From a virus, in the IMG/VR virus record IMGVR_UViG_3300033153_001952, positions 1 through 53,702 of that record: a stretch of DNA of 53,702 bases; one strand, written 5' to 3'. Below, piece by piece: positions 1 to 6,715 of this stretch. A program made the translations under genes and the position numbers. The notes below the pieces were generated by a model. That model had not been told where the DNA came from, ran no database searches, and was given only the letters and a program-made list of their open reading frames with translations. Every line of letters starts with the position of its first letter. Position 1 is the stretch's first letter.

Positions 1-175
1 GATAGAATGCAAGGGTTTATTGTGCCTAGCATACATAACAGCCGGACGCAAGAGCTTTAGCACAAGAGTTTTCTATGAGCCTATAAGTGCATAAGCCCCC
101 CTTATACCCCAATAGAGCGGACGAAGGACTGTCGCCTACCCAACCTCGCACTACAGAAAATTTGAAGTATGCGTT

Positions 176-355
176 TTAGCGAGCACTACTCTCCTTCTTC
201 AGCGACTTCTTTATAGGCTTAGCGCCACAGACAGAACACTTCTCATTAGGCCCAACTAAGTTCCTATCACAATTGTAGCACCAATACAAGCCGCTAGAGG
301 GCTCCATAGCCTGTTCTCTGTTACTCTTCTTGTACTCATAGTCATCATAGTCCAT
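176..355 (-). CDS. Small zinc-ribbon protein
   Basis: This 59-residue protein has two CxxC pairs (WCYNC and CSVCG) about 15 residues apart, which is the layout of a zinc ribbon. The N-terminus is acidic and tyrosine-rich, the C-terminus lysine-rich. The frame is open further upstream, but a GAGGAGG ribosome site just before the ATG at 355 decides the start. It is transcribed away from the rightward genes. A role in nucleic-acid or protein contact is likely for such ribbons, but nothing specific can be read. Confidence 0.7.
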   Translation of the reverse strand: MDYDDYEYKKSNREQAMEPSSGLYWCYNCDRNLVGPNEKCSVCGAKPIKKSLKKESSAR

Positions 356-382
356 ATTCACCTCCTCAGTTATAGTCGCTTT

Positions 383-411
383 AGTGTATAGAAAAAAATA
401 AATTAAGTCAA
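383..411 (-). promoter_or_regulatory. Leftward sigma70-like promoter
   Basis: On the minus strand TTGACT (406-411) is followed after 17 bases by TACACT (383-388). It lies directly upstream of the zinc-ribbon gene and is back to back with the rightward promoter at 415-444. Confidence 0.45.
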
Positions 412-414
412 CCC

Positions 415-444
415 TTGACAACCCACCTTGCCGTGCTCTATACT
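415..444 (+). promoter_or_regulatory. Rightward sigma70-like promoter
   Basis: A perfect TTGACA (415-420), an 18-base spacer and TATACT (439-444). It lies 37 bases upstream of the first rightward gene and probably drives the small-gene operon to about 4.04 kb. Confidence 0.75.
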
Positions 445-480
445 CGCCCCATATCAATATGAAAAGCCAGAGGAGAGATT

Positions 481-651
481 ATGATTAGTAGCGCAGATAT
501 GTACGGTTGGGCTTCAACTATGGAGCTTGCTTATTATAAACATAACACAGCACATGGAGCAATCACTGAAGTGGTGGCTAAGTTCCCACTAGCAGATAGG
601 CAGACACTGAGAGCTATGTGGGTTGTATTTAATATCAAAGAGGTAGAATAG
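481..651 (+). CDS. Hypothetical 56-residue protein
   Basis: ATG at 481 is preceded by an AGAGGAGA ribosome site and a strong promoter, so this is the first gene of the operon. The protein (starting MISSADMYGW) has no motif I recognise and no membrane segment. Its TAG stop shares a base with the GTG start of the methyltransferase (TAGTG), which suggests translational coupling. Confidence 0.65.
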   Translation: MISSADMYGWASTMELAYYKHNTAHGAITEVVAKFPLADRQTLRAMWVVFNIKEVE

Positions 652-1163
652 TGACTACAGCACAACTAATAAATCAAGATTCAGGGAATACAGAGTACTA
701 CACTCCACAAGAAATAGTTGAGATGGCAAGAGAGGTGATGGGCAGCATTAGCCTTGACCCCTTCAGTAGCGACATTGCTAATCTATCTGTAGGAGCTGAA
801 GAATACTTTGATGAGTGGCTTGATGGACTATCTCAGCTCTGGTGGGGTAATGTCTGGATGAACCACCCTTTCGGCAGAGCTATGAATAAGAAAGCTATTA
901 ACAAGTTGGTGTATGAGTATAGAATGGGTAATATTAATCAAGCCTGCTGCATTACCTTCAACTCTACTAGCGAGACATGGTTCAGACCGCTACTTCAGTA
1001 TCCTCAGTGCTTCATACACGGCAGAACTAATTACTACCTACCTGACGGCACTAAGAAGAAAGGGGTTACCAAAGGCAGTGTAGTCACTTACCTCGGAGGG
1101 GATGTAGATAAATTCGCAGAGGTGTTTTCTAGGATAGGGACAGTTAAGGTTAAAGGAGGGTAG
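651..1163 (+). CDS. Phage DNA N-6-adenine methyltransferase (Dam-like)
   Basis: The 170-residue protein matches the layout of the phage Dam family (PF05869). The N-terminal YYTPQEIVEMAREVMG is followed by LDPFSS, then WMNHPFG, which occupies the place of the catalytic [DN]PP[YF] tetrad of N6-adenine methyltransferases. Here the second position is His rather than Pro. The enzyme would transfer methyl groups from SAM to adenine in phage DNA, which can shield it from restriction. The start is GTG, overlapping the previous stop by one base. No cognate endonuclease is next to it. Confidence 0.82.
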   Translation: MTTAQLINQDSGNTEYYTPQEIVEMAREVMGSISLDPFSSDIANLSVGAEEYFDEWLDGLSQLWWGNVWMNHPFGRAMNKKAINKLVYEYRMGNINQACCITFNSTSETWFRPLLQYPQCFIHGRTNYYLPDGTKKKGVTKGSVVTYLGGDVDKFAEVFSRIGTVKVKGG

Positions 1164-1166
1164 AGT

Positions 1167-1487
1167 ATGCGAGAGATTAAGTTTAGAGGAAGAATATCAC
1201 AGTGCTTAGAAAATGCTGGGGCATGGGTATATTGGGGAATTAACGGAACCGATATGCTTGATGCTATTGACCCAGACACTATCGGGCAATACACCGGCCT
1301 AAAGGACAAGAATGGAGTAGAGATGTATGAGGGAGATATTGTTAAATGTAATAATTGTTTCATAGCCCCTATTGAATTCTCTAGTGGGGTTTTCTACGGT
1401 CATAATGGACTGGCGCTCAATCAATGGTACACTAAGGAAGTACTTGGCAACATCCACCAACACCCTGAACTATTAGAGGAGGCTTAA
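1167..1487 (+). CDS. YopX family protein
   Basis: The 106-residue protein has the YopX signature (PF09643): IKFRG near the N-terminus, GQYTGLKDKNG in the middle followed by MYEGDIV, and the C-terminal VLGNIHQHPELL. Family members are common in phages and form homo-oligomers of unknown function. A strong AAAGGAGGG site precedes the ATG. It sits between the methyltransferase and a small unknown gene in the same operon. Confidence 0.85.
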   Translation: MREIKFRGRISQCLENAGAWVYWGINGTDMLDAIDPDTIGQYTGLKDKNGVEMYEGDIVKCNNCFIAPIEFSSGVFYGHNGLALNQWYTKEVLGNIHQHPELLEEA

Positions 1488-1721
1488 ATGAGTATAGTAG
1501 GGAGAAATTGTAAAGCTAAGATAGACGGAGAACAGGTGATAGCTAGAGTAATCACTGACCCTGTACCTGCGAGTCTAGGCCGTCATGTGTATTTCTACAT
1601 CACAGTAGAGTATAACTTAGAGGTGTATAAGCTATCAGCGTCCGCTATTAGGCTAGAGCCTGCCGTCACTTACTCTATGCCAGTTGTCTTTCCACCGCAG
1701 CTTTATAGGAAGGTTGTATGA
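1488..1721 (+). CDS. Hypothetical 77-residue protein
   Basis: ATG follows directly after the YopX stop with a GAGGAGG site six bases upstream. The sequence looks beta-rich (alternating hydrophobic residues such as VYFYITVEYNLEVYKL). No known domain is recognised. It overlaps the next gene through an ATGA junction. Confidence 0.6.
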   Translation: MSIVGRNCKAKIDGEQVIARVITDPVPASLGRHVYFYITVEYNLEVYKLSASAIRLEPAVTYSMPVVFPPQLYRKVV

Positions 1722-2578
1722 AATTTACAGTGAATGATAATAGAGATGTAGTTAAGGGGGTCTGTGACAGGGGCTCTGAAACCTGCGTGAAGAGCGTTGA
1801 TGAGGTGAGCACAGAGAAGAGTACAGTGTTTATCTCCAGCTCTGTAGGATGCCCTATGAAGTGTAAGTTCTGTCACCTGACAATTAATGACACTAAGTAC
1901 CAATCTCTATCTCAGGAAGAGATTGAAGCTAATACGATAGATGCAGTTGGTATGGCAGGCTACTGGAATAATGACATCATGAATAGAACTCTGAAGCTCT
2001 CTTGGATGGGTATGGGTGATGCTATGCTGCACCCTGAGATTATTCTGGATGCGTCTTCTTGGATTATAGATATTCTTGAGGATTGCGAAGATGTTAAGGG
2101 TTTGCAACGAATAGACGTATCAACTGTGATGCCTAAGTCTGTAAGCTTTAATGATATGGAGTATGTATCTAGACTGTACAAGATTATGGACAAAGACGGC
2201 TTCCGCATGTTCTATTCACTATTCTCAGCGATCCCCGAGACACGGGACTACATGATTCCTAACTGTAAGAGTGCTGAAGACGCTATGCAGATGTTCCGTG
2301 AGGCAGGTATGACTGTCACTATTCACCAGATATTTATTGAAGGGGTGAATGATAATATAGACGAAGTTAATGCTATGATTGAGTTTGTTAATGATAATAA
2401 AGATGTCATTGATGAGTTCCGTGTGCTAGAATACAATGAAGCAGATAATTCATGGTGGTTCGAGAGTGCTTGCTATGGCGCTATTGGCGAACACCTTATG
2501 TACCGCCTACAAGTGCCTGTTAAGTTCCAAGTAAGCCCCGGAAAAGAGATTAAGGCTGCTTGCGGGATGTTTAACTGA
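1718..2578 (+). CDS. RlmN/Cfr-like radical SAM protein
   Basis: 286 residues. The radical SAM cluster motif is C45-x3-C49-x2-C52 (VGCPMKCKFC), preceded by SSS as in RlmN. Other RlmN landmarks are MGMGDAML (RlmN MGMGEPL), DVSTVMP and the C-terminal IKAACGMF, whose Cys282 aligns with the methyl-carrying Cys355 of E. coli RlmN. RlmN methylates C2 of adenine in 23S rRNA and some tRNAs. Two differences stand out. The N-terminal accessory domain of about 85 residues is absent, and the resolving cysteine (Cys118 in E. coli) is replaced by Phe38. The target is therefore uncertain: an altered RNA methylase or another reaction. The start is ATG with an AGGAAGG site. Confidence 0.75.
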   Translation: MKFTVNDNRDVVKGVCDRGSETCVKSVDEVSTEKSTVFISSSVGCPMKCKFCHLTINDTKYQSLSQEEIEANTIDAVGMAGYWNNDIMNRTLKLSWMGMGDAMLHPEIILDASSWIIDILEDCEDVKGLQRIDVSTVMPKSVSFNDMEYVSRLYKIMDKDGFRMFYSLFSAIPETRDYMIPNCKSAEDAMQMFREAGMTVTIHQIFIEGVNDNIDEVNAMIEFVNDNKDVIDEFRVLEYNEADNSWWFESACYGAIGEHLMYRLQVPVKFQVSPGKEIKAACGMFN

Positions 2579-2766
2579 TGGATGTTCTAGGATCATTGAG
2601 AGGGCTCCTGACAGAGCCTGCACCTAAACACCCTAAATGTAAGCTCATATACTACGAGATGCAGGGAGATTATGATTGCACATACCCAAGTCATGTGTTA
2701 TCTTGTGATGAGTGTAAATATGGGGGCGGTAGGAAAGACCCTGAAGCTAAATGTAATAGACTATAA
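2578..2766 (+). CDS. Small cysteine-containing protein
   Basis: 62 residues, start overlapping the upstream stop (TGATG). It has cysteines at KCKL, YDCTY, SCDECKYGG and KCNRL, so metal binding is possible. It follows the radical SAM gene by direct coupling. No function is recognised. Confidence 0.6.
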   Translation: MDVLGSLRGLLTEPAPKHPKCKLIYYEMQGDYDCTYPSHVLSCDECKYGGGRKDPEAKCNRL

Positions 2767-2775
2767 GGAGGGATG

Positions 2776-3027
2776 ATGGATATATTTGATTTTGAAGAGT
2801 TGACAGCAGAGATGCTAGGTGTTACAGATGAGCAGCGAGAGGATGATGATTTCCTCCCTAATAAATTCTATTGTGAATTCGATATTGATTTTGAAACGGC
2901 TTTCGAGTTTGCACAAGCCTTGCTGCTACATACCGTACCTGTGGAGGCTGGACTGAGTGGGAAGAAGTATCATGCCTTCATTAGCAGGCAGCACCCCGCG
3001 ATGCTAATGAAGAGGGAGGCTGTATGA
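2776..3027 (+). CDS. Hypothetical 83-residue acidic protein
   Basis: Two adjacent ATGs exist at 2773 and 2776. The AAGGAGGG site ends at 2772, so the second gives workable spacing and is chosen. The N-terminal half is very acidic. No domain is recognised. It overlaps the next gene by four bases (ATGA). Confidence 0.6.
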   Translation: MDIFDFEELTAEMLGVTDEQREDDDFLPNKFYCEFDIDFETAFEFAQALLLHTVPVEAGLSGKKYHAFISRQHPAMLMKREAV

Positions 3028-3425
3028 TTATTGAAACTAAATATAATTTAGGTGACTTCGTGTATGTCATCTTACGTAAGCAGAAGTCAACAACAGTGGA
3101 TTGCTCTGCGTGTAGTGGGACTGGACGTATTACGCTGAACAATGGTAAGGATAGATCCTGCCCCGAGTGCTACGGTAGGCGTACAGAAACCACTTGGGAA
3201 CCTGAAGCTTGGGCTCTCTCTTATGAGAGTAGTGGTAATATCGGGAGGATCGGTGTGGAGCGTTATGCTGTAGAGTATCAAGACATGGAAGATGTCACTC
3301 AATACATGCTAAACTCCACAGGTGTAGGTAGCGGCACTCTATGGAAAGAGGAGAGATTATTCCTTACTGTTGAATTGGCTCAAGCTGAATGTGATAGACT
3401 AAACGAGGAGGATGGTAATGTTTAA
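3024..3425 (+). CDS. DnaJ-type zinc-finger protein
   Basis: The 133-residue protein carries CSACSGTGRI and CPECYGRR, a CxxCxGxG pair like one zinc-binding unit of the DnaJ cysteine-rich region, after an N-terminal segment with a beta pattern. No J domain is present. Such short proteins are frequent in phage early regions; their partners are unknown. The start overlaps the previous stop. Confidence 0.65.
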   Translation: MIIETKYNLGDFVYVILRKQKSTTVDCSACSGTGRITLNNGKDRSCPECYGRRTETTWEPEAWALSYESSGNIGRIGVERYAVEYQDMEDVTQYMLNSTGVGSGTLWKEERLFLTVELAQAECDRLNEEDGNV

Positions 3426-3633
3426 AGAAGGTGATAAGGTAGAACTAGTAGTTATAGGTATTCTTGATGGTTGGAGTATGGATTGGCCTGCTGAAGCTGG
3501 GTTACATATCGGAGATACTGCCACAATACTGATTAGCGTTATTTCTGGCGATGGTAACGAAGATGTTATACTGAAGGGCTACCCTTTCTTCATGGACTCG
3601 CGTTACTTCAAATTAGTAGAGGAGGTAGCATGA
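3418..3633 (+). CDS. Hypothetical protein, first of a tandem paralogue pair
   Basis: 71 residues. ATG at 3418 is chosen over 3412 because GAGGAGG ends at 3411, leaving six bases. The protein matches the next one along its whole length: F-x2-GDKVELV-x-G-x-LD, EAGL-x-IGD and a C-terminal FKLVEE. The fold is probably a small beta barrel (KOW- or SH3-like spacing of DKVEL and GD), which is an inference. Confidence 0.6.
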   Translation: MFKEGDKVELVVIGILDGWSMDWPAEAGLHIGDTATILISVISGDGNEDVILKGYPFFMDSRYFKLVEEVA

Positions 3634-3866
3634 ATACAAGCTTCAGAGTTAATGATGAGGTAGAGATTGTTGAGCTAGGCTGTCTCGACTGGGAAGATAT
3701 TGCTTGGCTGGAGGAAGCTGGGCTGGAGGTAGGAGATAGATTTATTATCAACTCTATAGGATTCTCAAAGACTAATGAACACCTTAGCTTAGTTGGAGAT
3801 ACTTCTGAGTTCCACTACTCACCTCTTCATTTTAAACTAGTGGAGAAACTTAGTTGTGAAGCCTAG
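3630..3866 (+). CDS. Hypothetical protein, second of a tandem paralogue pair
   Basis: 78 residues, overlapping the previous gene by four bases with a GAGGAGG site. It shares with it the blocks NDEVEIVELGCLD, WLEEAGLEVGD and HFKLVEK in the same order and spacing, so the two arose by duplication. Identity is low outside these blocks, so the duplication is not recent. Confidence 0.6.
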   Translation: MNTSFRVNDEVEIVELGCLDWEDIAWLEEAGLEVGDRFIINSIGFSKTNEHLSLVGDTSEFHYSPLHFKLVEKLSCEA

Positions 3867-4041
3867 CCTAGATAGTGGGAACAGACGGCGCATCGAGAAG
3901 GAAGTTAAGATAATGAAAGCTTACCTCAGAGGTGATAAGCTTGAAGCGCAGTATTGGATTAACTGTAAACCTACATGGATGGCTATGGCTGAAGATGAAG
4001 CCCTAATACTCGCAGAGTATGAATATCGTATTGCTAAATAA
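3856..4041 (+). CDS. Hypothetical small basic protein
   Basis: 61 residues from GTG at 3856, which overlaps the previous gene by 11 bases and has GGAG about ten bases upstream. An internal ATG at 3914 would give only 42 residues. The C-terminal part (DEALILAEYEYRIAK) is helical. It is the last gene before a terminator. The start is uncertain. Confidence 0.5.
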   Translation: MKPSLDSGNRRRIEKEVKIMKAYLRGDKLEAQYWINCKPTWMAMAEDEALILAEYEYRIAK

Positions 4042-4048
4042 CAAGAAG

Positions 4049-4068
4049 CCCCTTAATTGGGGTTTTCT
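4049..4068 (+). terminator. Rho-independent terminator candidate
   Basis: CCCC (4049-4052), a 6-base loop and GGGG (4059-4062) are followed by TTTTCTTT. The stem is short, but the position right after the last gene of the operon supports it. Confidence 0.5.
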
Positions 4069-4080
4069 TTCGTCTAGCTA

Positions 4081-4109
4081 TTGACATTTAATTACTATTG
4101 ATATACATT
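4081..4109 (+). promoter_or_regulatory. Rightward sigma70-like promoter
   Basis: TTGACA (4081-4086), a 17-base spacer and TACATT (4104-4109), directly after the terminator and about 30 bases before the next gene. It would drive the second small operon (4.14-5.34 kb). Confidence 0.6.
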
Positions 4110-4139
4110 ACTAGTCCCGATAAGGAATAAGGAGAGAAT

Positions 4140-4364
4140 ATGAGTCAACTTGCAGATATAAAGAATGTGTTCACCAACGCACATATGGATGGGGTGCTAG
4201 ATAGGCGTATGGCTACAGATATGTACTTAAATATCCTTGGCGCTCTTGAATGGGATACATACGATTTTAATTGTAAGCTAGAAGGTAGGGAGTTTGAAGC
4301 GGCACTCAAGAACGAGCAGAATGATGCTTGTATGGATCTCTTCGGACTACGTTACTATGACTGA
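4140..4364 (+). CDS. Hypothetical 74-residue protein
   Basis: ATG with a strong AAGGAGAG site, first gene after a promoter. The protein is mostly helical and acidic. No domain is recognised. It overlaps the wall hydrolase start by eight bases. Confidence 0.6.
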   Translation: MSQLADIKNVFTNAHMDGVLDRRMATDMYLNILGALEWDTYDFNCKLEGREFEAALKNEQNDACMDLFGLRYYD

Positions 4365-4731
4365 TCCACTAACATGCTTAGCACTAGCCATCTACTTCGA
4401 GGCTCGCAGTGAGTCTCTGGCAGGTCAGTACCTAGTTGTTAATACAATTATGAATAGGGTGGAGAGTGTACGGTATCCAAGCACAATCTGTGGTGTGGTA
4501 GCCCAGAAGCACCAGTTTAGTTTTTATTGGGACGGTATACCTGAGAGGATGTCAAATAAGCTTGCAGCTGACAGGTCGCTACGGGTAGCTACCAATGCAG
4601 TAGCAGTTGATATGTCTTACTACGATGGTTGTCACTACCACGGCGATTGGATTGCTAAGCCACATTGGGCATATAGCTACAAAGAAGTATTACGTGAAGG
4701 TAAACATATATTTTATGAAGGAGGTTGTTAA
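4357..4731 (+). CDS. SleB-like cell wall hydrolase
   Basis: The 124-residue protein matches the Hydrolase_2/SleB family (PF07486): LALAIYFEARSESLAGQ, with the family's conserved Glu in the YFEAR block, then NTIMNRVES, CGVVAQKHQFSF and the C-terminal PHWAYSYKEV. Spore cortex enzymes and related phage proteins with this domain cut peptidoglycan. There is no signal peptide. It lies in an early-type small-gene operon, 35 kb from the lysis cassette. The ATG at 4357 overlaps the previous gene; an ATG at 4294 in the same frame would add only non-conserved residues. Confidence 0.8.
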   Translation: MTDPLTCLALAIYFEARSESLAGQYLVVNTIMNRVESVRYPSTICGVVAQKHQFSFYWDGIPERMSNKLAADRSLRVATNAVAVDMSYYDGCHYHGDWIAKPHWAYSYKEVLREGKHIFYEGGC

Positions 4732-4982
4732 TGAGTGAAGTAGAGAAGCAGTATAGTGAGGAAGAGAAGAAAGGATTGCCACGAATTGAAAACTGGCATG
4801 CAGGGCCAAGCTGGGACAATACTGAGGAAAGTTTTGTTATGTATGGAATCGTCTACAATGACTCAAGATTTCTGGATGGGGAGCCTATCCGTACTTCTAT
4901 TCTCAAGCATGTAAGTGATGATGGCGTTCTTGAGACTGCCAATACTACCTACCTACTAGGAGAGCCTTATGCAGGAGTTTAA
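4731..4982 (+). CDS. Hypothetical 83-residue protein
   Basis: ATG overlaps the hydrolase stop (TAATG) and has a strong AAGGAGG site. The N-terminus is highly charged (SEVEKQYSEEEKKG). No domain is recognised. Confidence 0.6.
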   Translation: MSEVEKQYSEEEKKGLPRIENWHAGPSWDNTEESFVMYGIVYNDSRFLDGEPIRTSILKHVSDDGVLETANTTYLLGEPYAGV

Positions 4983-5157
4983 TAATGTGAAGTACGCTGT
5001 AATTGACAAGGAGGCTAATATCATTGCTGGCGCAGGCGGTGATGGGTATGCTTTATACAAGACGCTCAAACATGCAAATGCCAAGGCGGCTAGATGTGGC
5101 CGAGATAGGTACTTCGTAGTGCCAATTTATTGCGGGGAGCCCTTAAATGACTATTAA
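4969..5157 (+). CDS. Hypothetical 62-residue protein
   Basis: Overlaps the previous gene by 14 bases, with AGGAG upstream of the ATG. It has a glycine-rich turn (AGAGGDGYALYKTLKHA) but no known motif. Confidence 0.5.
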   Translation: MQEFNNVKYAVIDKEANIIAGAGGDGYALYKTLKHANAKAARCGRDRYFVVPIYCGEPLNDY

Positions 5158-5344
5158 CGTGACTGGCGATGAAGTTATTGAAGCTATGGAGAAGTATAGT
5201 GCAGGTATGATTTCAGGTAAGGATCTAGCTCTTCGTGATAAGGCTCGCGGCTATATGTTAGAAGCTAGGCAGCTGTACGCTGAAGGCGATCTCGATGGAG
5301 CGTACAAGTTACAACAAGAAGTTGTAGAGTATCTAGTAGGATAA
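5147..5344 (+). CDS. Hypothetical helical protein
   Basis: 65 residues, last gene of the operon, overlapping the previous gene by 11 bases. The C-terminal half (YMLEARQLYAEGDLDGAYKL) resembles a single TPR-like helix pair, but one repeat is too little for a family call. Confidence 0.55.
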   Translation: MTINVTGDEVIEAMEKYSAGMISGKDLALRDKARGYMLEARQLYAEGDLDGAYKLQQEVVEYLVG

Positions 5345-5365
5345 CCACACTAGCAACGTGGTTTT
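5343..5365 (+). terminator. Rightward terminator
   Basis: AACCAC (5343-5348) pairs with GTGGTT (5358-5363) across a 9-base loop and runs into TT. It begins at the stop codon of the last rightward gene. Confidence 0.55.
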
Positions 5366-5380
5366 ACATTTGCATTAAAC

Positions 5381-5407
5381 AAAAAAAAAAGGGGCTTTCG
5401 CCCCTTT
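5381..5407. terminator. Bidirectional terminator between convergent operons
   Basis: Ten A residues (5381-5390), GGGGC (5391-5395), TTTC loop, GCCCC (5400-5404), then TTT. Read leftward it is a strong intrinsic terminator with a ten-T tail; read rightward the T tract is short. It separates the rightward small genes from the leftward operon. Confidence 0.85.
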
Positions 5408-5469
5408 ACTGATTCTTCTAAGATAAATAATAATTTAAAATAAGAAATGCTACAGCTAATACAACAGCC

Positions 5470-5721
5470 TTAAGCATATTGCTTAGCGTCATCCAGCACT
5501 CCCTTAGCCCAAGCCTTATATTCATAAGCTTCACCGTCCATCTCAACTATACGTTTAAGTACGTGCTTATATATTGAAACTTGATTGGTTAGCTCGCGCA
5601 GCTTATCGTGCTGCTCTTGATAAGTTAGACATACAGTGTATTTATTACAAGAATCCCTAAGCTCGCCACCTACCATATGAGAGTACCTTATATCTCTACC
5701 ACACCCGCACATATTACTCAT
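5470..5721 (-). CDS. Small cysteine-containing protein
   Basis: 83 residues starting MSNMCGCGRDIRYS. CxC near the N-terminus plus two later cysteines suggest a metal site; the C-terminal half is helical. ATG overlaps the upstream stop (ATGA) and has GGAGG four bases before it. It is the last gene of the leftward operon. No function is recognised. Confidence 0.6.
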   Translation of the reverse strand: MSNMCGCGRDIRYSHMVGGELRDSCNKYTVCLTYQEQHDKLRELTNQVSIYKHVLKRIVEMDGEAYEYKAWAKGVLDDAKQYA

Positions 5722-6068
5722 ACGTCCTCCATATGTAAAAACGATAGGCTCTCTATGATTATATTACCACTACCCCACCCGCACTCAAGACGTACATGCT
5801 CCGTAAAATCAGTTAACCACGTCTCTGCACCCGCCTTCTCAACTAGTGCCACTATACCACCTGACACTTTGCGCTTATTACCGTCAATATCGTATAGAAC
5901 AGCACAGTAGTGATACACATATCTAGGATCTGGCGTATGAGGGGTCTGTAAGGGCGCTGAGTCGTCTTTCCTCTCTTCACCTATACCATCGGTAGGGGTA
6001 GGCCACGGTGTAGGGTTATACGGGACTTCGAGAAGAGGCCCATATACTCTATTACAATCGCAAGTCAT
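5718..6068 (-). CDS. Hypothetical 116-residue protein
   Basis: The N-terminal third is proline-rich (VPYNPTPWPTPTDG); the rest looks like a compact beta domain (YVYHYCAVLYDIDGNKRKVSG). ATG has a GAAGGAG site and overlaps the tiny upstream gene. No family is recognised. Confidence 0.6.
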   Translation of the reverse strand: MTCDCNRVYGPLLEVPYNPTPWPTPTDGIGEERKDDSAPLQTPHTPDPRYVYHYCAVLYDIDGNKRKVSGGIVALVEKAGAETWLTDFTEHVRLECGWGSGNIIIESLSFLHMEDV

Positions 6069-6142
6069 GCTAAAACTCCTTCAAGAGCCTTTAGCTTACG
6101 TACTGCGCGTTCATACTCATCCAACTGTTCTGTAACACTCAC
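6065..6142 (-). CDS. 25-residue microprotein
   Basis: A GTG start with GAAGGAG at good spacing encodes MSVTEQLDEYERAVRKLKAL plus five residues, one amphipathic helix. Its start overlaps the upstream stop (GTGA) and its stop overlaps the downstream start (ATGA), so it fits the coupling chain on both sides. This supports real translation. Confidence 0.5.
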   Translation of the reverse strand: MSVTEQLDEYERAVRKLKALEGVLA

Positions 6143-6438
6143 AATTCATCTCCTTCTTTCATTAATGTCGAAATACATTCTGGCCCTGTACGCGGTGCAT
6201 ACCTCCACATGACACGTCTAACCACCATACCCTCCATTACATCTAAAAGCTGCTTACGCCTATATGGTGTATTTGCTTTACTCTTTGATGGGAGATAATA
6301 GGTAGAGTAGAAATGTCTGATAAGTGCTGCTTTGTTCTTGAAGATGGGGCTTGCACCTCCCCCATCTGCGGCATATGCTAAACTCCAACCGTAAGTCTCT
6401 ACTATCTTGTTAGGAGTGGTATTGAGTATATGATTCAT
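6139..6438 (-). CDS. Hypothetical 99-residue basic protein
   Basis: The start ATG at 6438 has GCAGGAGAGG upstream; in-frame codons above it would overlap the previous gene further. The protein is rich in Arg, Lys and Tyr (SKSKANTPYRRKQLLDVMEG), so nucleic-acid contact is possible. No family is recognised. Confidence 0.55.
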   Translation of the reverse strand: MNHILNTTPNKIVETYGWSLAYAADGGGASPIFKNKAALIRHFYSTYYLPSKSKANTPYRRKQLLDVMEGMVVRRVMWRYAPRTGPECISTLMKEGDEL

Positions 6439-6715
6439 TAAGCCTCTCCTGCTGCTCCTCAGCACAGCAACTTCCATGCACTAGGTGCGTAGGCTTATCA
6501 GCATTAATCTTGACATAAAGTTGAGCGAAGTCAGGAAACAACGGAAGCATAGTGCCATCACTGGCGCAAGGCCACCCACACCACCCGCAACGGTAGATCT
6601 CTTCTGGGTAGTTCACCATAGCAGCTTCTACGTGTTGATTTACTGGTAGAGAGCCTATCTCATATTCATAGTGAGCGTCGAACTCTTCAAGAGATAGCTC
6701 GTCACTACAGCTCAT
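6410..6715 (-). CDS. Zinc-binding protein with three cysteine pairs
   Basis: 101 residues from ATG at 6715, with GGTGAGG upstream. A GTG at 6733 would add six residues but lacks a ribosome site. Cysteine pairs are MSCSDEL, RCGWCGWPC and SCC near the C-terminus. The middle CGWCGWPC with a preceding helix resembles a zinc finger. It overlaps the Ntn-hydrolase gene by 11 bases. Confidence 0.6.
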   Translation of the reverse strand: MSCSDELSLEEFDAHYEYEIGSLPVNQHVEAAMVNYPEEIYRCGWCGWPCASDGTMLPLFPDFAQLYVKINADKPTHLVHGSCCAEEQQERLNESYTQYHS

